From NCBI RefSeq assembly GCF_024227715.1, contig NZ_CP100452.1, forward strand, positions 30,506-94,505: a stretch of 64,000 nt of DNA, in the 5' to 3' direction. A model generated the notes under the pieces. That model worked only from the letters and a program-made list of their open reading frames with translations, ran no database searches and was not told the DNA's origin. How positions within the stretch are numbered: position 1 is the first letter of the stretch; every line of letters starts with the position of its first letter. The position numbers and the translations under genes are program-made. The stretch comes from Halomarina litorea. GTDB taxonomy: Archaea > Halobacteriota > Halobacteria > Halobacteriales > Haloarculaceae. Of the stretch, positions 57,704 through 64,000 are shown piece after piece.

Positions 57704-59956
57704 ATGGCGGTCCTCGACGACGACTCGAAGGCGGCGCTCGCGAGCGGACGGGACACCCTGAGAGGCCTCTGGGGAGCCGCCCGTGCGAACCTCCAGCGGG
57801 TCTTCGTCGCCTTCCTCGTCGGGTTCCTCGGAAGCTTCTACCTCCTCCAGTGGTTCGTCTGGGACCGCCTGCAGGCCGACCTGTTCGCCCGTCTCCCGCC
57901 CGCGGTTCGCGAGGCGACGAGCGTCATCGCGCTCACCCCCTTCGACGTCATCCTGCTGCAGGCGAAAATCGGCATGGCCGCAGGGACGCTGCTTGCCGTC
58001 CCCGTCGTGCTCTACTACGCCCGCGAGTCGCTCGCGGCCCGGGGGCTGTGGCCGGACCTGCCCCGCCGGACCATCGCCGCCGTCGCCGTGCTGGCCGTCG
58101 CCCTGTTCGTCGGCGGTATCGCGTACTCGTATCTCCTCTTCTTCCCCCTGATGTTCTCGTTCCTCACGAGCTACTCCGTGCAGGTGGGGTTCTCGCCGAC
58201 GTACTCCATCGTCAGCTGGGCGGAGTTCGTCTTCGTCCTCTCGCTGTCGTTCGGGCTGGCGGCGGAACTCCCGCTGGCGATCCTCGGGCTCTCGCTCACC
58301 GAGATCGTCCCCTACCGGACCTTCCGCGAGCGGTGGCGCTACGCCGTCGTCGGCATCTTCGTCTTCGGGGCGGTGTTCTCCCCGCCCGACCCATTCACGC
58401 AGATCATGTGGGCCGTCCCGCTCCTGATACTGTACGCCCTCAGCCTCGCGCTGACGAGGGCCGTGCTGGCGCTGAGGGGCGGTCGCGACCGCGTGAGTCT
58501 CCGGGGCGCGCTCCGGGCGAGCGCACCTCGAAACGTCGCCGTCGCCGGCGTCGTCTCGACGGCGCTGGTGGGCGCACTCGCGGTCGGTGCCGGGCGCGCC
58601 GTCTACCGGGGACTCGCAGACCCCCGACTTCCGGTGTCGCCCGGGCCGCTCCCACCCGTCGAGTCGCTGGTCGGCCTACCGCGCCCCGCCGCCCTCACCG
58701 CCCTCGGGGTCGCCGTCTTCGTCGTGGTGCTGGTCGCGGGGAGCGCCCTGTCGCTCTACCGGGCCGCCGTCGCGCCGCCCGCCGAGACTTCCGACGACGC
58801 GGGGGGCGCACGCGGCCCGTTCCCCGTCCCCCTCGACCTCGCGACGCTCCCCGTCGAGGGACTGCTGGTCGCGCCGACGGCGCTGTTCGCCGCCCTGACC
58901 GACGAGGCGGCCCTCTCGTACGCGAGGGGCGCGATGGCCGCCGGCGAGGGGGAGCGCGCTCGCGTCCTGCTGGCGCGCTTCGACGACGCGCGGGCCGCGA
59001 CCGAGACAGCGGCACGGGCCGAACGCGACCGGGCGGCGCGGACGCGGGAAGCGGGCGGCCCGGACGAGGAGGGGACCGACCTCGTGGCCTCGGTGCGGCG
59101 GACGGCGGCCGACATGGCCACGGCGTTCAGGGACGAGGAGGTCACGGAGGACGACCTCGGGGGGTACCTCTACGACCTCCAGTTCGTCGTCGAGAGCCTC
59201 ACCTCGCGGACGTTCCGCATCGTCGCCACCTTCATCGGCGTGCTCGCGGTCACGTTCGTGGCGTTCTACCAGGGCGGCGTGGAGGCGGTGAAGAACGACT
59301 TCCTCGCGCGCCTGCCCGCGAGCGTCGCGCCCGGCGACATCGACATCGTCGAACTCCACCCCGTCGAGACGCTCGTCTTCGGCGTGAAACTGAGCACGCT
59401 GCTGGCGGCCATCGTCACCCTCCCCGTCGTGCTTTACTACGCGTGGCCCGCGCTGAAGGCCCGCGGCCTGGCGGGCGGCGACCGGCGCGTGCTCCTCGTC
59501 TGGGGCGGGGCGCTGCTGGCGGGCCTCGCAGGCGGCGTCACCGTCGGGTACGCCGTCGTCGCCCCGACGGTCATCTCGTGGCTCGCCGCCGACGTTGTGC
59601 GCGCCGAGATGCTCGTCTCCTACCGCATCAACGCCTTCGGCTGGCTGGTGTTCCTCACCACCGTCGGCGTCGGCTTGCTGGCGACGGTGCCCGTCACGAT
59701 GCTGCTGTTCCACTTCGGGGGCATCGTCCGCTACCGGCCGATGCGCCGGCGCTGGCGGGAGGTGACGGTCCTCGTGTTGGTCCTCGCGAGCGGTCTGATG
59801 TCCGGGGGCGTCTTCACCATGTTCCTCCTGACCGTCCCGACGATGGTCGCCTACGGCGTCGGTCTCGGCGTCCTCTGGGTGGTGACGCTCGGCGGACGGA
59901 CGGGACAGGAACGCTCGCTGGGCCGACCCGACGGGGCCGGCGAGAGCGAGCGGTAG
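57704..59956 (+). CDS. tatCt: double-domain twin-arginine translocase subunit TatC (TatCt)
   Basis: This 750-residue protein is the haloarchaeal fusion of two TatC domains. The first (about 25-260) starts NLQRVFVAFLVGFLGSFYLL and contains FPLMFSFLTSYSVQVGFSPT and the conserved LSFGLAAELPLAILGL. A linker has two extra helices (about 283-355) and a long charged, probably cytoplasmic region (about 400-495). The second TatC domain (about 505-735) has TFRIVATFIGVLAVTFVAFY and VETLVFGVKLSTLLAAIVT. About 14 membrane helices result. TatC binds twin-arginine signals and recruits TatA. The single-domain TatCo gene, usually adjacent, is not in this window. Confidence 0.92.
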   Translation: MAVLDDDSKAALASGRDTLRGLWGAARANLQRVFVAFLVGFLGSFYLLQWFVWDRLQADLFARLPPAVREATSVIALTPFDVILLQAKIGMAAGTLLAVPVVLYYARESLAARGLWPDLPRRTIAAVAVLAVALFVGGIAYSYLLFFPLMFSFLTSYSVQVGFSPTYSIVSWAEFVFVLSLSFGLAAELPLAILGLSLTEIVPYRTFRERWRYAVVGIFVFGAVFSPPDPFTQIMWAVPLLILYALSLALTRAVLALRGGRDRVSLRGALRASAPRNVAVAGVVSTALVGALAVGAGRAVYRGLADPRLPVSPGPLPPVESLVGLPRPAALTALGVAVFVVVLVAGSALSLYRAAVAPPAETSDDAGGARGPFPVPLDLATLPVEGLLVAPTALFAALTDEAALSYARGAMAAGEGERARVLLARFDDARAATETAARAERDRAARTREAGGPDEEGTDLVASVRRTAADMATAFRDEEVTEDDLGGYLYDLQFVVESLTSRTFRIVATFIGVLAVTFVAFYQGGVEAVKNDFLARLPASVAPGDIDIVELHPVETLVFGVKLSTLLAAIVTLPVVLYYAWPALKARGLAGGDRRVLLVWGGALLAGLAGGVTVGYAVVAPTVISWLAADVVRAEMLVSYRINAFGWLVFLTTVGVGLLATVPVTMLLFHFGGIVRYRPMRRRWREVTVLVLVLASGLMSGGVFTMFLLTVPTMVAYGVGLGVLWVVTLGGRTGQERSLGRPDGAGESER

Positions 59957-60057
59957 CGAGACGGGAACCGACGGGTAAGAGAGGGTGAACGGCCGGTAGT
60001 CGGGACGTTACTATCTACCGGCGAAGCGCTAATATGTCCCTGAGGTAACTCGTACGC

Positions 60058-60183
60058 ATGAGCGATTCGAAGACCCGAGCGAGCGTCTGTGGAAAACACC
60101 TCGACGACGGCGAGCGCTGTCGACGACCCGTCCCGTTACCGAATCTCACGTGCATCCACCACCGACGGCGACTCTGTCCGTGA
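60058..60183 (+). CDS. tiny Cys/His-rich protein, 41 residues
   Basis: An ATG at 60058 opens a 41-codon frame ending in TGA at 60181. The product has the spacing C-GKH ... GERC-RRPV ... TCIHH ... C, a C-x-x-H type pattern known from small zinc-binding units in larger proteins. It is basic and could bind nucleic acid. A TAATATG sequence lies about 20 nt upstream. The gene lies between tatC and the rdfA paralogue, on the same strand. It may be missed by automatic annotation. Confidence 0.5.
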   Translation: MSDSKTRASVCGKHLDDGERCRRPVPLPNLTCIHHRRRLCP

Positions 60184-60290
60184 GGCCCCGATCAGGGACC
60201 GTACCGGCCACCTCGGCGGAATCCGGACCGAAAAAGCAAGCGGTTGACTGGTGAAGGTTTATCATACCCGATGGCGTACCGACGAGTCTG

Positions 60291-60938
60291 ATGGCAGGGT
60301 GGCGAGACAAGTGCGGCGCGGAGGGTCGGGAGCCGTGCTGTAAGCTGGGTCGGGGCATCGAACAGTACGACCTCGGGGCGTTGGACGACCAACTGGCGGC
60401 ACGGTGGCGGGGCGACGGCGTCGAGAAACACAGCCTCCGAGACCTGGCGGAGTACGTCAACAGGCAGATGCTGGAGCGCGCTCTCGCGCTGGCCGGCGTC
60501 CGCCCCGTCGACGGCGAGGTGGCCAACCTGTATCGCCTGCTGGTCGACGACGACGTGAGCGAGGGCCGCCGTCGCGAGGCCGAGCGCCGCCTCGAACGCG
60601 AGGGTATCGACGTGGCGGCGGTGCGCGGCGCGTTCGTCTCCCACCAGTCGGTGTACACCCACCTGCGCGACTGTCGGGGCGTCACCTACGAGGAGACCGT
60701 CGACGACACGGCCCGTGTCGAGCGCCGGGCCTCGGCGCTGTTCGCCCTCCAGAACCGCGCGGAGACGGTGACGGCGGAGACGCTCGAACAGCTCCGGTCG
60801 GCCGACCTCATCGCGCTCGACGAGTTCGACGTCCTCGTGGACGTGCGCGTCGCCTGCGACGGCTGTGGGCGCTACCACGAGGTCGACGACCTGCTGGAGC
60901 GACGGGGCTGTGACTGTCAGACGACCTCGAACGATTGA
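60291..60938 (+). CDS. RdfA family protein, second copy
   Basis: This 215-residue protein is a divergent paralogue of RdfA (21067). It has the N-terminal CCKLGRGIEQYDLGALDDQL (about 19-38), LRDLAEYVNRQMLERALALA (about 52-71), and the core VRGAFVSHQSVYTHLRDCRG (about 113-132), which aligns with SWSTMRRHLNDC of the first copy. The C-terminus has a metal-site-like CDGCGRYHEVDD ... RGCDC (about 186-208). A TTTATCATA box precedes the ATG by about 25 nt. The SMC-related gene follows after 26 bases. It probably works with that protein in shape or chromosome control. Confidence 0.82.
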   Translation: MAGWRDKCGAEGREPCCKLGRGIEQYDLGALDDQLAARWRGDGVEKHSLRDLAEYVNRQMLERALALAGVRPVDGEVANLYRLLVDDDVSEGRRREAERRLEREGIDVAAVRGAFVSHQSVYTHLRDCRGVTYEETVDDTARVERRASALFALQNRAETVTAETLEQLRSADLIALDEFDVLVDVRVACDGCGRYHEVDDLLERRGCDCQTTSND

Positions 60939-60964
60939 AGTGACCGGGTGTCGAACGGTAGCCG

Positions 60965-62914
60965 ATGACACCGGCACAGACGTCAGAGCACGCCATCGAG
61001 GTCGAGGCCGAACACGTCGGGGGCATCGACCGTTCGGCCGTCACGCTTCACCCCGGCGTCAACGTCCTCGTCGGGCGGAACGCGACCAACCGGACCTCCT
61101 TCCTGCAGGCACTCATGGCCGGTCTGGGGAGTTCCGGCGCGTCGCTCAAGGGTGACGCCGAGGAGGGTCGCGTCGAACTGACCGTCGACGGGGAACGCTA
61201 CACCCGGACGCTGACGCGACGGAACGGGAGCGTCGCCTTCGGCGGGGACCCCTACCTCGACGACCCGACGAAGGCCGACCTCTTCGCCTTCCTGCTGGAG
61301 ACCAACGAGGCCCGACAGGCCGTCGCCCGTGGCGACGACCTGCGCGAGGTGGTGATGCGACCGGTCGACACCGCGTCGATACAGGCGGACATCGAGCGAC
61401 TCATCGCCGAGCGCCGCGAGATAGACGCCGAACTGGAGGACGTCGAGGACGCGAAGGCCCGCCTCCCGGAACTCGAAGAGCGCCGCCGGTCGCTCGAGGC
61501 CGACGTCGAGGCGAAGCGCGAGGAACTCGCCGAGATTCGCGCGGAACTCGAAGACAGCGACAGCGGCGTCGAGGCCGCCCGCGAACGCGAGGACGAACTC
61601 GACGAACGACTGGACGCGCTGAACGACGCCCGCTCGACGCTGGAGGACGTCCGCTACCAGTTGGAGACCGAACGCGAGAGCCTCGATTCGGTGCGAGAGG
61701 AGCACTCGTCGCTGGCCGAGGAGCGCGAGGACCTGCCGGAGACGCCCGAGGAGGCGATCGAGGAACTGGAACGCAGACAGGAGGAACTGCGCCGCCGCAA
61801 GCGCGAGTGCGACTCGACGGTGAGCACGCTCCAGACGGTCATCCAGTTCAACGAGGAGATGCTGGAGGGCGAGAACGGCCTCATCGAACTCCTCCGCGAG
61901 GAGGACGGCGAGTCGGCCGGGGCCGTCACCGACCGCCTCCTGGGGGACGACGCCGGCGTCTGCTGGACCTGCGGGACCGAGGTGGACGCCGACCGCATCG
62001 AGGCGACGCTCGACCGCCTGCGCGACATCGCCCGCGAGAAGCGCGCCGAGCGCGCCAACCTGACCGAGCAACTGGAGGAACTCAAAGCCGAGCACGACGA
62101 CCTCACGACGGCGAGCGAGCGCCGGGCGACCCTCGAACAGCGCGAGGAGCGGTTGGCCGACGAGATCGGCGACCGCGAGGACGCCATCGAGCGCCTGAAG
62201 GAGGAGCGCGCCGAGGTACAGGACCGACTGGAGGAGCTACAGGACGCCGTCTCGGATCTCGAGAGCGAGGTGGACGAGACGGTGCTGGAGCGCCACGAGG
62301 AGGCGACGGAAGTGGAGTTCGAACTCGGTCGCCTCGACAGCGACCTCGAACGCGTCGAAGAGCGCATCCGCGAGGCGGAGTCGGTCGTCGAGACGGAAGC
62401 CGACCTGCGCGAGGAGCGCGAGCGAATCGCCTCGGACCTCGAGGACCTGCGGACGCGGGTCGACCGACTCGAGCGCGAGACCGTCGAGCAGTTCAACGAG
62501 CACATGGAGGAACTCCTCTCGGTGCTCGACTACGGCAACCTCGAACGCGTGTGGCTCGAACGCCGCGAGCGACAGGCCCGCGAGGGTCGTCGGACCGTCA
62601 CCCGCAGCGACTTCGACCTCCACATCGTCCGCCGGACGGACGAGGGGACGACCTACGAAGACACCGTCGAGCATCTCTCGGAGTCCGAGCGCGAGGTGAC
62701 GGGCCTCGTCTTCGCCCTCGCCGGCTACCTCGTCCACGCGGTGTACGAGACGCTCCCGTTCATGCTGCTGGACTCGCTGGAGGCCATCGACTCCGAGCGC
62801 ATCGCCGCACTGGTCGAGTACTTCGAGGCGTACGCCCCGACCATCGTCGTCGCGCTCCTCCCCGAGGACGCACAGGCACTCAGCGAGGGCTACACCCGCA
62901 TCACCGACATCTGA
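60965..62914 (+). CDS. archaea-specific SMC-related protein, second copy, with zinc hook
   Basis: This 649-residue protein has the Rad50/SMC layout. The Walker A-like loop is VLVGRNATNRTSFLQALMAG (about 34-53), in which the usual GK is replaced by NR. Long coiled-coil arms (about 140-315 and 350-515) flank the Rad50-like hook VCWTCGTEV (about 328-336). The C-terminal head has the signature LSESEREVTGLVFALAGYL (about 567-585) and the Walker B-like PFMLLDSLEAIDSERIA (about 597-613). The first copy at 19295 keeps the lysine and is slightly shorter. The ATG at 60965 is close behind the rdfA paralogue, so the two form an operon. Whether it hydrolyses ATP is doubtful from the sequence. Confidence 0.85.
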   Translation: MTPAQTSEHAIEVEAEHVGGIDRSAVTLHPGVNVLVGRNATNRTSFLQALMAGLGSSGASLKGDAEEGRVELTVDGERYTRTLTRRNGSVAFGGDPYLDDPTKADLFAFLLETNEARQAVARGDDLREVVMRPVDTASIQADIERLIAERREIDAELEDVEDAKARLPELEERRRSLEADVEAKREELAEIRAELEDSDSGVEAAREREDELDERLDALNDARSTLEDVRYQLETERESLDSVREEHSSLAEEREDLPETPEEAIEELERRQEELRRRKRECDSTVSTLQTVIQFNEEMLEGENGLIELLREEDGESAGAVTDRLLGDDAGVCWTCGTEVDADRIEATLDRLRDIAREKRAERANLTEQLEELKAEHDDLTTASERRATLEQREERLADEIGDREDAIERLKEERAEVQDRLEELQDAVSDLESEVDETVLERHEEATEVEFELGRLDSDLERVEERIREAESVVETEADLREERERIASDLEDLRTRVDRLERETVEQFNEHMEELLSVLDYGNLERVWLERRERQAREGRRTVTRSDFDLHIVRRTDEGTTYEDTVEHLSESEREVTGLVFALAGYLVHAVYETLPFMLLDSLEAIDSERIAALVEYFEAYAPTIVVALLPEDAQALSEGYTRITDI

Positions 62915-63267
62915 GGGCGACCTGTCCGACCGGGCGAGGCGGGCCGGACACTCGCCCGGGTGAGAGCGTTTTCACCCGGTCAGGGGAGGAAGTCGGCTGC
63001 CCGGTCTGTTGCGTCGGGTCGCGTCGGAGCGGGTCGCGTCAGAGCGAGTCAAGGTGGCCTTCGGGGCCGGCCCCCCCGTCGTCTTCGTCCCGACGCCACA
63101 GGCCGCTGACCGGTTGCCGGCGGTGCTCCTGTGGGAGCGCGCAGGCTAAATCCGCGGACGGCGTACGTGTGGGCAGGACTACTTCTGGCGAACCCGACGC
63201 CGAGGTCACCCGAGCGGTTCTCGGCTGTCCCCGGGTGGGGTCGGGAGCCCGATGAGCCGTACGAACT
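62915..63267. other. intergenic region with a short direct repeat
   Basis: These 353 bases hold no gene. Near 63011-63050 the words GGTCGCGTCGGAGC and GGTCGCGTCAGAGC follow each other as a direct repeat. A CAGGCTAAATCC sequence near 63140 is the most AT-rich point; nothing else is evident. Confidence 0.4.
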
Positions 63268-63873
63268 ATGACGAAGAGTAACGAGAAGGTCGAACGACTG
63301 GCCGCCATCCTCGCTGGACTGGGGAGCGACGCGACGTTCACGGAACGACAGGCCGAGAGCCGCGGGACCGTCCGGACCGACGCCGAGGTGGACGCCGCCG
63401 TCCACCGCGTCGTCCGCGCCATGCGCGAACGCTACGGGTTCGAAACCGCGCTGAGCGACGACGACCTCGTCCACGTCGTCCGCGGGTACTACCGGGGGAC
63501 GACCGACGAGCGACTGGCCGCCGACGTCGGGGCCGGTGCCGACGACGTCGCCGGGGGCCGCGTCGCGCTCCACCTGTTCCGCCCGACGGACCTCGACGCG
63601 CCGTTCGACCTCGACGCCCTCAGGACGGCCGACGAGGACCGCGACGCGGCGGGCGACCCGCGGGCGACCGACGACCAGCTCGCGCGGACGCTCGGCATCG
63701 ACCCGGCCACCGTCCGGCGCTGCCGGTCGGTCCTCGACGCTCGCCGGGAGGCACGCCGCGTCAGCTACCGGTACCCCGCGGAGTTCGCGGCGCTCCTCGA
63801 CGTGGACGACGACGAGGCGCTCGCCGACATCTTCCTCACCGACCGGCGACTGATGGACCTCGTGACGCAGTAG
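63268..63873 (+). CDS. cmi4: conditioned medium-induced protein 4-like regulator
   Basis: This 201-residue protein resembles the haloarchaeal family annotated as conditioned medium-induced protein 4. Typical stretches are TERQAESRGTVRTDAEVD (about 21-38), MRERYGFETALSDDDLVHVV (about 53-72), HLFRPTDLDAPFDLDALRTA (about 105-124) and a second helix-turn-helix-like LARTLGIDPATVRRCRSVLD (about 138-157). Two predicted DNA-binding helices suggest a regulator, perhaps linked to cell density, but the molecular role is not known. It lies 353 bases after the SMC-related gene on the same strand. The family identification comes from memory of the pattern. Confidence 0.7.
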   Translation: MTKSNEKVERLAAILAGLGSDATFTERQAESRGTVRTDAEVDAAVHRVVRAMRERYGFETALSDDDLVHVVRGYYRGTTDERLAADVGAGADDVAGGRVALHLFRPTDLDAPFDLDALRTADEDRDAAGDPRATDDQLARTLGIDPATVRRCRSVLDARREARRVSYRYPAEFAALLDVDDDEALADIFLTDRRLMDLVTQ

Positions 63874-64000
63874 GCGAGGGCACCGGACGAGGGCGAACCG
63901 TCGGGGGATGCGTCCGTTCGGACGGACGGGGCGGGACCACGCCGACGACGGGTCCACGTCGGATGTTTCCGTCGTGCGTACTGCTCGCCCCGATTGGTCA

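Noticed and set aside
60271..60291. Six-codon leader ORF before the second rdfA, with TGATG overlap
   Set aside because: It resembles the leader ORFs of the glycan island, but its ATG lies only about five bases after the TATA-like sequence, so it would probably not be in the transcript.
1..64000. CRISPR arrays, tRNA or rRNA genes, transposases, integrases
   Set aside because: No regularly spaced repeats, no T-loop plus acceptor arrangement and no mobile-element protein motifs were seen.

Overview
The window is from a halophilic archaeon (class Halobacteria). Coding GC is very high and the proteins are strongly acidic. Family types found almost only there are present: HalOD1, bacterio-opsin-activator (HTH_10) regulators, DUF7344, DUF7123, an Hvo_1808-type surface protein, a double TatC (TatCt), and RdfA paired with an archaeal SMC-related ATPase. 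Many starts are leaderless, with a TATA-like element about 25-32 nt upstream of the start codon. I could not fix the genus. No rRNA, tRNA, insertion sequence, integrase or CRISPR array was seen.

About 0-28 kb is a surface-glycan (N-glycosylation/exopolysaccharide) island. It holds an (alpha/alpha)-toroid protein, two GT4/GT2 glycosyltransferase genes around aglF, two tandem flippases, two Gfo/Idh/MocA oxidoreductases, a sugar isomerase-like TIM barrel, two more GT2 enzymes, a GT39-type membrane transferase, a DUF362 protein, two NAD-dependent epimerases, glmS, an FG-GAP/VCBS beta-propeller and an MFS carrier. AglF and GlmS supply activated sugars, the epimerases and oxidoreductases modify them, the transferases assemble the glycan and the flippases move it outward. 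A rdfA/SMC-related pair sits inside the island at 19.3-21.7 kb.

About 28-45 kb is mixed housekeeping: a Zn/Cd-type P1B ATPase, MsrA, a PAS-GAF-HTH_10 regulator, a lone GT4 enzyme, a TFB transcription factor, TatA, two DUF63 membrane proteins and several small proteins. About 45-50 kb holds acidic, Tat-like exported proteins interleaved with three HxlR regulators; a third copy of the acidic family lies at 56.8-57.3 kb. About 50-64 kb holds a second PAS-GAF-HTH_10 regulator, an Hvo_1808-type lipoprotein, a MaoC-type hydratase, TatCt, a second rdfA/SMC-related pair and a protein like conditioned medium-induced protein 4.

Three observations stand out. (1) Several glycan-island genes are preceded by a very short ORF that begins 24-34 nt after a shared ATAACAA/CTAACAAAG-type promoter element and ends exactly on the main start codon (ATGA, GTGA, TGATG or TAATG), which suggests leader-peptide translational coupling. 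(2) A paralogous family of exported acidic repeat proteins ends in an invariant DFEARR(L/V); two members share a 139-bp block covering promoter and signal peptide with one mismatch. (3) Two divergent RdfA/zinc-hook SMC pairs lie 40 kb apart, one with a normal Walker A lysine and one without it.
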